Shown here one piece after another: positions 46,345 through 55,658 of a stretch of DNA of 64,000 nt. Origin of the DNA: UBA4582 sp013204195 (GTDB lineage Bacteria; Pseudomonadota; Gammaproteobacteria; Pseudomonadales; Azotimanducaceae); the NCBI GenBank assembly GCA_963925735.1, contig CAWUUH010000006.1, forward strand, positions 13,111-77,110. Direction: 5' to 3'. The notes beneath the pieces are model-generated. The model saw only the letters and a program-made list of their open reading frames with translations, searched no databases and was not told the DNA's origin. Positions within the stretch are counted from its first letter, which is position 1; each line of letters begins with the position of its first letter. A program made the translations under genes and the position numbers.

Positions 46345-49300
46345 ATGCAAACTAAGATGTACACCGGAATACTCAATCGGATACGCAACCGCTTCACACC
46401 ACCGCTCAAACCGAATATAACGGCCTTTTACGAGACCGTCTCACGACACATGAACCGTGCTTTAGCCGCCAGACCACAGGGCGCTGGGCGCCTTCTTCCA
46501 CATATTTTTAAAGGGCCCACTGCCGTTTTATGCATTGCGTTATTGTCTGCCTGTGGTGGCGGCGGTGGTGGCGGTCCTGCAACCGCAGTGAATCGATCAC
46601 CGGTTTTTAATCTCGCGACGAGCTTCAGCGTCGCAGAAGGCACTACCGACATCACTACTATTTCCGTCTCTGACCCCGATAATGACCCAGTGACGCTGAG
46701 CTTTTTCGGGCCTGATTCAACCCAACTCAGCTTAACTGACGACCAACTCTCTTTCAAAATCCCACCCACTTTCGCCGCGCCAACAGATGCTGACCGGGAT
46801 GGCACTTACGAAATCAGCATCAGTGCGACCGATGGTCTGGGTGGCGCTAAGACTGTTGCAACCCAAATTACTGTCTACAACCGGCTGGATGGACGCATTG
46901 TCGATGGTCCGGTAGCCGGCAGCCAAGTATTTCTTGACGCCAACGCCAACAGACGGCGGGATGCCAACGAACCGACTTTCACCTCAGATGCATCGGGTTA
47001 TTTTTCTGTTACTGATGTCGGCTCAGTATGTCCGGCAACAGGCCTGTGTGATGCCCTCGTGGTCGCTCTAGGCGGCAGCGATACCGCTACTGGCCAGGAA
47101 TTGCCGGGACTGGCTTTGTTTGGCGAGTCTCTGGGCGACGAAGACTTCATTATCAGCCCTGTCTCAACGTTGCTAACCTTGAGCAGCACACCCGCCGCCG
47201 TATTAACCGCCTTGGGTTTAAACATTAACCCGGCAGCAATCACCCGCACTGACCCTTGGGAAACAGCCACTGCGGATAATTTAGCAGGACAAAAACTGTT
47301 ACGAATCAACCAGCAGTTAGGTTTGTTCATGACCACTACCCTGGCACTGAACCAAAATGTCACCGCTGCTGAGAATACCATCGCGATCGCTAACGCCTTC
47401 GACACCGTTATCGCCACTGACGCAGTCATTGACCTGACAGTTTCCGTGACGCTCAACACCCTGCTAGCCACCGCATTGGGCGCATCTGACACCAACATCG
47501 ACATCGTAGCCAACACAATGGCTGACTTCAACACAGTGATCAGCAGCGGCACCATAGATCCCCGCGGCGCGCAGGCTGCAGCAATACTGACAACCATCCA
47601 AGCCGACTTCCTAGAGGGCGTCACACAATTAGCCCAAGGTTCTCTGTCAGCAGGCCAATTTGATGGACGATTCAGCGCCATAACTCTTGTAACAGCAATA
47701 GGCGCAGACGTGGGTCTGCCTGACTTGGACGGCGACGGCCGCCCAGACCTCGTCGACGAAGATGATGATGGTGACGGCGTGCCGGACGCCACAGATGCAT
47801 TTCCACGGAATTCAACGGAGACTATCGATACCGATGGCGATGGCACTGGTGACAATACTGACACCGACGACGATGGTGATGGTGCACTCGACGTTAACGA
47901 CGCCTTCCCCCTCGATGCGACAGAAAGTCTTGATACCGACAATGATGGCCAGGGCAATAATACGGATCAAGACGACGACGGTGACGACGTGCCGGACGCC
48001 AAAGATGCATTCCCGCTAGATTCAACGGAGACTATCGATACCGATGGTGATGGTACCGGTAACAACACCGATACTGACGACGATGGTGATGGTGTCGACG
48101 ACAGCAGAGACACGAACCCCCTTGATAGCTCGCTCACGCCGCCGACCGCGGTATTAACATTGGATATTAGCGAGGGATTCAGTCCATTACTGGTTACTGT
48201 CAACGCATCCAGCAGCATCGCCGGGTTTGGCGATGATACCATCACAAGCTACACCTGGAATTTTGGTGATGGCGACTCGTCCACAGAAGAAGCGACATCA
48301 CACATTTATACCCAGGCGGGCAGCTTCGATATTGCCCTGACGCTGACGAACAGCGACGGCTTCGCCCATACTGCGACGCAGACCGTCACTACGAGCCGCT
48401 TGAGCAGTCTGCTGGTCATAGAAGGCACTGTCTCTGCCTCCAACTCACTCGCTGTCGATAGCGACGTTAATGACTCAGGCAGCACTCCGGTGACCAATAA
48501 CACTACTGCCACTGCGCAGTTTGTGACTAACCCGGTCACCATCGGTGGTTTTGCCAATGAAGCGGGCACAGGCCCCAACTTTGATGGTCTCTCGAACCTG
48601 AGCGAGTCTGGGGATGAATTTGATTCGTACCGGATCAATGCGCTAGGGGGCGAAGTTATCAACTTGCGAATCGCAACGCGTGGCCAGGGCGACCTTGATC
48701 TTTTTTTGTATGACAGTGATGGCCAACTCATCGAGTTTTCTGTGTCAGCCACGGACAACGAATCCATCGCCATACCCGCCGGTGCCGCGACCTATGATAT
48801 TGTCGTTCAATCGTTTTCTGGGTTCTCTAACTATGTGTTGTCTGTCGGCCAAGACCCGGCGATAGCCAGTCTCTCAATGGCCACCGGGTCAACCTCTGTG
48901 TTCATCGGTGATCTGGTCGTCAAGCCGAAAAATGCTCAACAGGCACCTCGCATGCTCGCCCAAGCCAATCGAGTCATCGGCGAGCAAGCCAGTGCACGTG
49001 CAAGCACACGCCTTTATCAATTTGGCAACAATATCACGGAGATGCTCGCGCCTCGTATCCGCACGCGAATGCTGCCCAGCATCGCGACACGGGAGCCGAC
49101 CCTGATCGAGTTGAAATTGGCAACAATTCTCGCTGCGAAGCAGCTCAACCGACAAGACGACGTGGAATACGCCGAACCAAACTATCGGCTCACGGCACAA
49201 ATAGAACCTAACGATGAATTCTATGAGAGACAATGGCACTATCACAAACTTAACTTGCCTGCCGCCTGGGACCAGTCAACCGGTGCCAATAACGTCAAAA

Positions 49301-50967
49301 TCGCAGTGCTCGATACGGGGGTCGTGGCCAACCACCCAGATTTAGCAGCGCGCCTGTCTGCAGATAGCTACGACTTTATTGCTAACGCCAGTAACGCAGG
49401 CGACGGCGACGGGGTCGACAGCGACGCTCGGGATCCCGGCGATGGCCAGGACAATGCGGCCTGCTCAACATCAACTAGCCGCAGTAGCTCCTTCCATGGC
49501 ACCCATGTCGCGGGCACGATTGGCGCGTCGACCAACAACAATATCGGCACCGCCGGTATCACATGGGCGGGTGACATCATGAACCTTCGCGTCCTGGGGT
49601 GCGAAGGCGGCAGCACCTTTGATATCGCACAAGCATTGTTATATGCCGCCGGCGTTGACAACGCGCTTGGCTTAACCCCAACCAAAACTGCCGACGTAGC
49701 CAATCTTAGTTTAGGCGGAGGGCCGCCAAACAATGTGATGAATAACGCAGTTCAGGCCGCTCGCGCAGCTGGGCTAATCATCATTGCCGCCGCAGGCAAT
49801 GACGGCGACTCAACCCTGTCTTATCCTGCTTCCTATGAGGGTGTGGTTTCAGTTGCCGCGACAGACCTTAGCGATCAACGGGCCTATTATTCCCAATTCA
49901 ATGCCTTTGTTGACATAGCTGCACCTGGTGGCGATACGTCAACGGATGTAGACGGAGACGGGTTTCCTGACGGCGTTTTGAGCACTGTGGCGAGCCGAGA
50001 GGGTCGCACACAAATTGACTACAGTTACGGTTTTCAAACCGGCACCTCAATGGCGGCACCTCACGTCGCTGGCATCGTGGCATTAATGAAGTCCGTCAAT
50101 CCAGCCCTGACACCAGCCTTACTGGATCAACTACTCAGCAGCGGCGCTATCACGGTCGATCTGGGCGCGTCGGGTCGCGATGATGATTTTGGCCACGGTA
50201 GAATTGATGCTCTGTTGGCCGTGCAGACAGCTCAGCAAGTTGCCGACGGCACCCTACCCATTACCGACACACCCGCCTTGGGGGTTAGTCCCGGACGCGT
50301 CAGTTTTGGTGCGACTATTACCGAACGAAATATTACCCTGTTCAATGCCGGAACCGGCGCCCTTTCCGTTACAGCATTTACGCCATCGTCTTCGCGTATT
50401 ACCGTGACACCACCATCTGACGCTGCTGGCGTAGGCGCTTATACTCTGACATTAAATCGGGAGGGTGCGACCGCCGGTCAATATATGGAAAGCATCAGCA
50501 TTACCTCCAATGGCGGCAATACTGTGGTGAATGTGCAATATGAAATCCCCAGCATCAACCAACAAGTCGCTGGTTCTGTGGGTGAACTGTACGTTTTTCT
50601 CATCGACTGGAACTCGGGCGAATTCACGGTCCAACAATATCAATCTAATGCTGGCCAGTACGAATATCGTTTCACCGGCGTTGAGCCCGGCGTGTACTTT
50701 ATTATCGCGGGATCCGATCCCGATAACGACGGCTTTGTGGGTGGCTCAGGTGAGGCACTAGGTACCTACCCAAATGAAGATGATCCAGAGCTGATCATCG
50801 CCAACAAAAGCTTTGAAAACTTGGACTTTAGCGTCACCTACTCAATTCCACTAGAGGTAAGCTCAGCAGCGCAAGCAGAATTAACCAAGAAAGGCATGCA
50901 ACCTGCCTGTCAGCCCTCCGTTGAAAATGGCAATAACTTGCCTTGCGTTCGGTTGCTCAGGCCCTAG
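46345..50967 (+). CDS. Large multidomain subtilisin-family (S8) serine protease lipoprotein with TSP3, PKD and PPC domains
   Basis: 1540 residues; an ATG at 46450 would trim the N-terminus. A lipobox (ALLSAC) is followed by a Gly run. Domains in order: cadherin-like (about 85-180), an SdrD-like B repeat (180-225), thrombospondin type-3 Ca-binding Asp repeats (460-595, D-x-D-x-D-G), PKD (600-685, WNFGDGDSS), PPC (750-830), an inhibitor-like propeptide region ending in DVEYAEPNYRL, and the subtilase domain with Asp990 (VLDTG), His1051 (HGTHVAG) and Ser1235 (GTSMAAPH). A beta-sandwich (GVSPGRVSFG) and a Ca-rich C-terminal domain follow. It is probably a surface or secreted protease for protein breakdown. 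The propeptide sits mid-protein, after the accessory domains, which is less common. No export-system anchor is seen. Confidence 0.93.
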   Translation: MQTKMYTGILNRIRNRFTPPLKPNITAFYETVSRHMNRALAARPQGAGRLLPHIFKGPTAVLCIALLSACGGGGGGGPATAVNRSPVFNLATSFSVAEGTTDITTISVSDPDNDPVTLSFFGPDSTQLSLTDDQLSFKIPPTFAAPTDADRDGTYEISISATDGLGGAKTVATQITVYNRLDGRIVDGPVAGSQVFLDANANRRRDANEPTFTSDASGYFSVTDVGSVCPATGLCDALVVALGGSDTATGQELPGLALFGESLGDEDFIISPVSTLLTLSSTPAAVLTALGLNINPAAITRTDPWETATADNLAGQKLLRINQQLGLFMTTTLALNQNVTAAENTIAIANAFDTVIATDAVIDLTVSVTLNTLLATALGASDTNIDIVANTMADFNTVISSGTIDPRGAQAAAILTTIQADFLEGVTQLAQGSLSAGQFDGRFSAITLVTAIGADVGLPDLDGDGRPDLVDEDDDGDGVPDATDAFPRNSTETIDTDGDGTGDNTDTDDDGDGALDVNDAFPLDATESLDTDNDGQGNNTDQDDDGDDVPDAKDAFPLDSTETIDTDGDGTGNNTDTDDDGDGVDDSRDTNPLDSSLTPPTAVLTLDISEGFSPLLVTVNASSSIAGFGDDTITSYTWNFGDGDSSTEEATSHIYTQAGSFDIALTLTNSDGFAHTATQTVTTSRLSSLLVIEGTVSASNSLAVDSDVNDSGSTPVTNNTTATAQFVTNPVTIGGFANEAGTGPNFDGLSNLSESGDEFDSYRINALGGEVINLRIATRGQGDLDLFLYDSDGQLIEFSVSATDNESIAIPAGAATYDIVVQSFSGFSNYVLSVGQDPAIASLSMATGSTSVFIGDLVVKPKNAQQAPRMLAQANRVIGEQASARASTRLYQFGNNITEMLAPRIRTRMLPSIATREPTLIELKLATILAAKQLNRQDDVEYAEPNYRLTAQIEPNDEFYERQWHYHKLNLPAAWDQSTGANNVKIAVLDTGVVANHPDLAARLSADSYDFIANASNAGDGDGVDSDARDPGDGQDNAACSTSTSRSSSFHGTHVAGTIGASTNNNIGTAGITWAGDIMNLRVLGCEGGSTFDIAQALLYAAGVDNALGLTPTKTADVANLSLGGGPPNNVMNNAVQAARAAGLIIIAAAGNDGDSTLSYPASYEGVVSVAATDLSDQRAYYSQFNAFVDIAAPGGDTSTDVDGDGFPDGVLSTVASREGRTQIDYSYGFQTGTSMAAPHVAGIVALMKSVNPALTPALLDQLLSSGAITVDLGASGRDDDFGHGRIDALLAVQTAQQVADGTLPITDTPALGVSPGRVSFGATITERNITLFNAGTGALSVTAFTPSSSRITVTPPSDAAGVGAYTLTLNREGATAGQYMESISITSNGGNTVVNVQYEIPSINQQVAGSVGELYVFLIDWNSGEFTVQQYQSNAGQYEYRFTGVEPGVYFIIAGSDPDNDGFVGGSGEALGTYPNEDDPELIIANKSFENLDFSVTYSIPLEVSSAAQAELTKKGMQPACQPSVENGNNLPCVRLLRP
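47779..48094 (+). repeat. Direct duplication inside the TSP3-coding region (70-codon period)
   Basis: About 105 bp starting GTGCCGGACGCC at 47779 recur at 47989, 210 bp later. The copies show mostly synonymous changes over AGATGCATTC..TCAACGGAGACTATCGATACC and the following Asp/Gly codons. This indicates recent internal expansion of the Ca-binding repeats. Confidence 0.8.
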
Positions 50968-50976
50968 CCGCTATTC

Positions 50977-51041
50977 AGGCTTGGGGTCGCAGGCTTGGGG
51001 TCGCAGGCTTGGGGTTGGGGGCGCAGGCTAGGGCTTGGGGC
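50977..51041 (+). repeat. 14-bp G-rich tandem repeat with G-quadruplex potential
   Basis: Units of AGGCTTGGGGTCGC (two exact copies, then two variants) begin 10 bp after the protease stop codon. The end segment 51011-51040 carries four G-runs (GGGG, GGGGG, GGG, GGGG) with short spacers, so a quadruplex could form on the plus strand or its mRNA. Confidence 0.8.
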
Positions 51042-51044
51042 AAC

Positions 51045-51068
51045 TACCCCGGCTTTACTCCGCCCCCA
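51045..51068 (-). repeat. Copy of the dispersed TACCCCGG...ACTCCGACCCC repeat
   Basis: Slightly shortened copy (24 bp, CTTTACTCCGCCCCC) next to the G-rich array, between the protease and the alpha/beta hydrolase gene. Confidence 0.7.
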
Positions 51069-51094
51069 AACATACTCCAACCCCAATCATTATC

Positions 51095-51973
51095 TCAGGC
51101 CGTCTTATCCAATCGCTCTAACATAAACGATTGGATCAGCTTTACCACTTGGTCACTGTGATCTTGCATATGCAGATGGTGATGTCCGGGCAGTGACACG
51201 AAGGTCATGTGCTCGTCGTCTCTGGTGGTCACCAACTCAATGGAACGCTTAAGCCAGGCGTTTTCCATGTCGGCGACAATAAACAGGGTTTCCGCGGTGG
51301 TTCGATCCAGCAGCGCATGAAACTGATCGTTGGTGAGCTCAAACGGACCGGAGCCTTTGATGCGTGGATCGGTACGCCAAGTATAGCCACCCTCTACTTT
51401 TGCGTGACCACGGTCGATGATACACCGAGCAGAGATAGCATTCTGACCCGTCGCGAGACTGAGACGTTCTGTCATCGCTTCCAGAGTGGGAAATACTTTG
51501 AGTTGTGAACCCGCCTTGAAGGAAGACGCTATGGTCGAGCGATAATGATCAAGCGTATTGGTCGCCTGATTGGTGCCGCTATAGCCATCAATACAAATCA
51601 GCTTATTGACGCGCTCGGGAAACAAGCCGGCGAGTTGGGAACCTATCTCGGCCCCCATGGAGTGGCCAATCACGTTAAAAGTGTCCCAACCCAGCTTGTC
51701 CGCCACAGCCAAAATATCCCTGATGTCGTTCAGTCCGGAATACAATTCACCATGACGACGGTGTTCGGAACTGCCATGGCCGGCGAAGTCCATGGCAAAA
51801 ATGCGCAGGTGATCTAGGTGTGGAGCGATCATATCAAAGCTATTGGCGTTATCCAGATAGCCATGCAACGCAATAGTTGGCTGGCCATTCGCTGGCCCCC
51901 ATTGCTTGCCCGCAATGGTGAGATAACCAATATCCAGCGTTAATTCAGTGCTCAAAGTACGACTCCCGATCAA
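51095..51973 (-). CDS. Alpha/beta hydrolase
   Basis: 292 residues. IALHGYLDNANSFDMI is the HG oxyanion-hole segment, the nucleophile elbow is VIGHSMGAEIGS, an acidic residue lies in the VADMENAW region, and the catalytic His is in PGHHHLHM. Such enzymes split esters, C-C bonds or epoxides, and the exact class is not clear. It has no signal peptide. It converges with the large protease gene and is separated from it by the G-rich array and the dispersed repeat. Confidence 0.9.
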   Translation of the reverse strand: MIGSRTLSTELTLDIGYLTIAGKQWGPANGQPTIALHGYLDNANSFDMIAPHLDHLRIFAMDFAGHGSSEHRRHGELYSGLNDIRDILAVADKLGWDTFNVIGHSMGAEIGSQLAGLFPERVNKLICIDGYSGTNQATNTLDHYRSTIASSFKAGSQLKVFPTLEAMTERLSLATGQNAISARCIIDRGHAKVEGGYTWRTDPRIKGSGPFELTNDQFHALLDRTTAETLFIVADMENAWLKRSIELVTTRDDEHMTFVSLPGHHHLHMQDHSDQVVKLIQSFMLERLDKTA

Positions 51974-52086
51974 TTTGTGCCGGCATTGTATCCACTGGCA
52001 GTGACCTCGGCACGGTTTGTTAACACCGTGATGGCGGTTAATAAGCGACTCTAATTGTCATCTAAAGTCGCACCTGAAGTCTCACC

Positions 52087-52731
52087 TCAAGAGATTAGCC
52101 GGCCATACTCTTCCGGCGTTAACACGCCCCCTGCTGCAGCGGCGCGGCCCGCATCTTTGGCCGGCAGCACATCTTGCACAGCATCAAGGCGCTTCCAGGG
52201 AGCGACCGGGGTCTGCACAGCCACTCGAGGCACAAATTGCGAGGCCTCCACCTTGTCATAACGGTGGATATACCGTGGGCAATTAACCCACACCTGCTGG
52301 ATCGCCACGCGTACTACCAAATCAGCTTCGGGGTACTGGGCCAACAGCGGGTCCTGCAGATCAATAGTGGCCCTGCCCTGCAGGCGCAGCCGGTTAGGTT
52401 GCGCCATGTCCATAAACAGGCAGCCAATATCTGGGGAACCCTGAATATTGCCCATCGACAAAAACATGCCATTGCCGTCATAACTAGGGAACGCAATCGT
52501 CTGATCATCCACGATATGAATAAAGCCGGGATCGCCACCCTTGTATGACACGGTCGGGCGGCCTAGATGATCGATGGTCGACAGGAAGAACATATCGCGG
52601 CCAGAGATAAACGCCTGATCTGGCGCATCAAGGGCCGTTTTGACGATCATCTGCTCTAGACGATCAGCGAGTTGAGTGGTATCGAAGTGTTGTTGTAATT
52701 CACGATGTTGATCGCCGTAAATATTGCTCAT
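52087..52731 (-). CDS. Pyridoxamine 5'-phosphate oxidase-related flavin protein
   Basis: 214 residues from the ATG at 52731, where GAGGA lies about 5 bp upstream; an in-frame ATG 42 bp earlier is less likely. FFLSTIDHLGRPTVSYKGGDPGFIHIVDD and MFLSMGNIQGSPDIGCLFMD are typical of the PNPOx-like split-barrel family that binds FMN. CPRYIHRYDKVE matches the later part of the group annotated as pyridoxamine 5'-phosphate oxidase family. It is unlikely to be PdxH itself, and the reaction is unknown. Confidence 0.85.
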   Translation of the reverse strand: MSNIYGDQHRELQQHFDTTQLADRLEQMIVKTALDAPDQAFISGRDMFFLSTIDHLGRPTVSYKGGDPGFIHIVDDQTIAFPSYDGNGMFLSMGNIQGSPDIGCLFMDMAQPNRLRLQGRATIDLQDPLLAQYPEADLVVRVAIQQVWVNCPRYIHRYDKVEASQFVPRVAVQTPVAPWKRLDAVQDVLPAKDAGRAAAAGGVLTPEEYGRLIS

Positions 52732-52784
52732 AGGATCCTCGCTGGCCGGCACTACGGTGCCTGGATTGGTCATCAGACAATGGT

Positions 52785-52832
52785 CGTCAAAAATTGTTCG
52801 TCAAACATTTATCGTCACACATTTATCGTCAC
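52785..52832 (+). repeat. 14-bp tandem repeat
   Basis: About 3.4 units of consensus CGTCAAACATTTAT upstream of the PNPOx-like gene, diverged at one end. Confidence 0.8.
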
Positions 52833-53067
52833 AAAAGTATTGCAGTTTAAGGGACTGAATGAAACCGATGGCCTCGCCTGACGCCATCCGCATTCCAATG
52901 AATTTTCTACCCTTAAGCGCAGGCCAACACGGGTAGCACATGGCCACACAACCTAACGACCAAAATACAGGGAGATACTCTAACAAACAGTATTCCAGAG
53001 TTCAGATGACAACCGAAACCTGAAGGTCGATGGGAGCAAGATCGGCATGAGCAACGTTAAGCCAGGG

Positions 53068-54783
53068 TTATCGTTTACTGCCCGCCACATAGGTGGCGAG
53101 CACCTGCAAGTTTGCCAACTCACGCGGCGCCATCGTCAGCGGATTATTATCGACGATAATAAAGTCCGCTGCCTTGCCCACCGCTAAACTGCCAATCATC
53201 GCTTCCTGAAACGCTGCATGAGCGCCCCCCAGAGTCATCGCCTGCAGTGCCTGGTTGACACTCAACGCCTGACCGGAATACCAACCCTGGGCCGGCGTGC
53301 CATCCAATTTTTGCCGATTCACTGCGAAATACAGGGTTTCAGCCGGGATCCATGGCTCACCGGGCAAGTCACTGTTGATGATCAACCGTCCGCCATTGTC
53401 CAGCACCCGCTGCCAGGCATAGGCATAACGAATGCGCTCGCTGCCGACACGATCTTCAGCCCAGGCGCTGTCGCCCATAGCATGGCTGGATTGCATGGAG
53501 GAAATAACCCCGAGCTTCGCTACCCGCTGATAATAATCTGGCAAGACCACCTGGGCATGCTCGATGCGCCAGCGATGATCTTGGTTCGGGTAAGCGGCGA
53601 GTGTCTTCTCAAAGATTGTCAGGGTTCTGTCGTTACCCTCATCGCCAATGGCATGCACCGCCATCTGAAAACCGGTGGCAGCCGCTTGATCAGCCAAGGC
53701 CTTGACTGCGGCCGGCGTGATGCGTTCTGTTGGGTTAGCGAGTTCCGGATGATCACTGTAGGGCGCCCGCAGCATGGCCGTTCGCGAACCCAGGGAGCCG
53801 TCATAAAACACCTTAACCGCAGCGATCGCCAACATGCCGTCTGGCCGTGACAAGGGCCCCCGCGCAAACCAATGTTGCATCAATTCAGCGTCATTGCCAT
53901 TGAGCATGCCATACACGCGAATCGGTAACTTGCCTTGCTCGGCGAGATGCGTGAACGCTGTCACGTCGCGACCGTCCATACCCGCCTCATGGACACTGGT
54001 GACGCCGGCGCGCGCCATAGTATTCAGACCGGCGATAATGGCTTGCTCGAGTTGCTCCGCATCTGCCGCTGGCACCTCACGGGTCACCAGGGCTTGCGCC
54101 AGGGTCAGCAACACGCCAGTGGGGGCACCATCGGCACGCCGCAGTATTTGCCCCACTTCAGGGTCGGGTGTGTTGGCATCAATTGACGCCGCCTGTAATG
54201 CTAAGCCATTAGCGAAACCGGCAAACCCGTGGAGTGATTCCAGATACACAGGATTGTCAGGAAATGCCGCATCCAGTGCCGCACGATCAGGATAGCCACG
54301 GGAAGCAAACGCACCCTCGTCCCAACCTTGACCGATCAGCCAGGTGCCAGGCTTGGGGGTGGGAAATTTCAGGTGCAGGCGTTCGACCATCTCATCAACC
54401 TTGACGGTACCCACCAGATCAGCCTTGATCGCATCCATACCGAGCTCGCGAACATGGACGTGACTGTCGATAAAACCGGGCATGGCGGTTCGGCCCGCAA
54501 GATCAAGCTTTACCGCGTTCGGTGCGAGCGCCTGCAGATCAATCAGATCGCCCAGGGCACTTATCACGCCCTCTTCAACCAGCATGGCCTCGACCTTTGC
54601 TTCGAACTTTGCCTCGAACGTTGCCTCGACCTTTGCCTGATCCAAAGTCAGTATCGGTCCACCAAACACGAGCAGTTGGCTGGTTGCTGGCGGCGCAACG
54701 GCTGCATCTTGTTGCTGGCAACCAACGGCGAGGAGCAGCAATGCCGCCAGCATGGTCAGTTTTGTTACAGACATACGGATCAT
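53068..54783 (-). CDS. Amidohydrolase (YtcJ-like) lipoprotein
   Basis: 571 residues with the lipobox LLLAVGC after MIRMSVTKLTMLAALL. The amidohydrolase metal site begins at PGFIDSHVHVRELG (H-x-H). A second His-rich region is MAVHAIGDEGNDRTL, and RWRIEHAQVV plus NSDLPGEPW give the later ligands. It would hydrolyse an amide or similar bond in the periplasm. An in-frame 12-bp repeat adds Phe/Val-Glu-Ala-Lys/Thr/Met units around residues 51-66, between two ordinary strands. GGAG lies 6 bp before the ATG. A 9-bp repeat lies just upstream of its start. Confidence 0.9.
   Translation of the reverse strand: MIRMSVTKLTMLAALLLLAVGCQQQDAAVAPPATSQLLVFGGPILTLDQAKVEATFEAKFEAKVEAMLVEEGVISALGDLIDLQALAPNAVKLDLAGRTAMPGFIDSHVHVRELGMDAIKADLVGTVKVDEMVERLHLKFPTPKPGTWLIGQGWDEGAFASRGYPDRAALDAAFPDNPVYLESLHGFAGFANGLALQAASIDANTPDPEVGQILRRADGAPTGVLLTLAQALVTREVPAADAEQLEQAIIAGLNTMARAGVTSVHEAGMDGRDVTAFTHLAEQGKLPIRVYGMLNGNDAELMQHWFARGPLSRPDGMLAIAAVKVFYDGSLGSRTAMLRAPYSDHPELANPTERITPAAVKALADQAAATGFQMAVHAIGDEGNDRTLTIFEKTLAAYPNQDHRWRIEHAQVVLPDYYQRVAKLGVISSMQSSHAMGDSAWAEDRVGSERIRYAYAWQRVLDNGGRLIINSDLPGEPWIPAETLYFAVNRQKLDGTPAQGWYSGQALSVNQALQAMTLGGAHAAFQEAMIGSLAVGKAADFIIVDNNPLTMAPRELANLQVLATYVAGSKR
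54587..54634 (-). repeat. 12-bp in-frame tandem repeat in the amidohydrolase gene
   Basis: Four units of GCCTCGACCTTT-type sequence (plus-strand sense) encoding alternating Glu-Ala-Lys/Thr-Phe/Val. The repeat expands a loop without breaking the frame. Confidence 0.85.
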
Positions 54784-54798
54784 TAATCACTCCAACAA

Positions 54799-54834
54799 TG
54801 AATCGACTGAATCGACTGAATCGACTGAATCGAG
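54799..54834 (+). repeat. 9-bp tandem repeat upstream of the amidohydrolase gene
   Basis: Four units of TGAATCGAC (the last is TGAATCGAG), 16-50 bp upstream of the amidohydrolase start codon on the opposite strand sense. The array is in the promoter/leader region. Confidence 0.88.
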
Positions 54835-54922
54835 AACGGCTTACCTGATGTTTCTGACCACGAGCGAGTCATGGTTCTATAACGGTACGACTATCGTCGC
54901 CATCGACAAGCTTCATTGCAAG

Positions 54923-55387
54923 CTACTGTAGTTGCAGCTCCATATCAATTCGATGCATACCCGGGCCCCACCCATCGATGATGACCTCAGCGCCCACCGC
55001 ACCATAGTTAGCAAAAAAACCACTTGAGTGCTGGCTCGCGGCTATTTGAAGGCAGGTTACCGCCGCGTCCTGCGCCTGACTGACGACCCGCGCCATCAGG
55101 GCCGCACCCAGCCCACGGCCTCGAGACTGTGGCGCCAGCATGACCCAGTTCAGATTTCGCACGGCGGCGTCACCGGTCAAACCGAACGCGCCAACCACAA
55201 TACCATCGATCAAACATAGCTCGTAGCCTGGCGTTGGCGCATCAAGAAAGCTGATGTAATCCGAGCGTTCATTGGGCGCAAAGTAACCGGGGCAATTGGC
55301 AGCGAATATCGCCAGACAGCGATCGCGATACGCCGCTGAGTAAGCTTGAAAAATAACAGTTGGAACCGAAGGCTTCCTGCCTAGCAT
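54923..55387 (-). CDS. GNAT family N-acetyltransferase
   Basis: 154 residues. The acetyl-CoA motif is NLNWVMLAPQSRGRGLGAALM, with Q/R-x-x-G-x-G/A in SRGRGLG. The N-terminal AYSAAYRDRCLAIF and the FFANYGAV segment near the end match the fold. Start at 55387 is 5 bp after the DksA-like stop, with AGG in the junction, so the genes are co-transcribed. Substrate unknown. Confidence 0.9.
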   Translation of the reverse strand: MLGRKPSVPTVIFQAYSAAYRDRCLAIFAANCPGYFAPNERSDYISFLDAPTPGYELCLIDGIVVGAFGLTGDAAVRNLNWVMLAPQSRGRGLGAALMARVVSQAQDAAVTCLQIAASQHSSGFFANYGAVGAEVIIDGWGPGMHRIDMELQLQ

Positions 55388-55391
55388 AGAT

Positions 55392-55658
55392 TTACCTGAG
55401 CTGGCTGTCTTTGCTGCCGCGGCGGTTCATGCCCCTAGCATCTTGGTCGAGGGCTTCTAACGCAGCCTGGCAGGCCACACAAAACCGAATGCCGGGAATG
55501 GCTTGGCGCCGGGCCTCAGGAATGAGTTTATCGCATTCTTCGCAGACAGCCGCACTTTCACCGCTGCCCAGTTCCTGCCTGGCGCGTTCTACAGCCTCTG
55601 CCACACTGGCATCAATCTGGTCTTGTACGGCGCCGTCTCGCGCCCAGCCACTGGCCAC
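55392..55658 (-). CDS. DksA/TraR-family C4 zinc-finger protein
   Basis: 88 residues, starting with GTG at 55658 (AGGAG 6 bp upstream). The C4 finger is CEECDKLIPEARRQ followed by FCVACQ, in the spacing of the TraR/DksA family, at the C-terminal half after a coiled-coil-like helix (VAEAVERARQELG). DksA-like proteins bind RNA polymerase with ppGpp. The short length fits the TraR-like/YbiI class rather than DksA. The next gene is an acetyltransferase. Confidence 0.9.
   Translation of the reverse strand: MASGWARDGAVQDQIDASVAEAVERARQELGSGESAAVCEECDKLIPEARRQAIPGIRFCVACQAALEALDQDARGMNRRGSKDSQLR

Noticed and set aside
46998..47957. A 319-codon minus-strand frame full of Ser-Pro repeats
   Set aside because: It is the antisense of the Asp-rich calcium-binding region of the large protease. 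The Ser/Pro bias is a codon artefact.
52801..52986. A 61-codon minus-strand frame upstream of the PNPOx-like gene
   Set aside because: It has no ribosome-binding site or motif, and its 3' end runs through the 14-bp tandem repeat.
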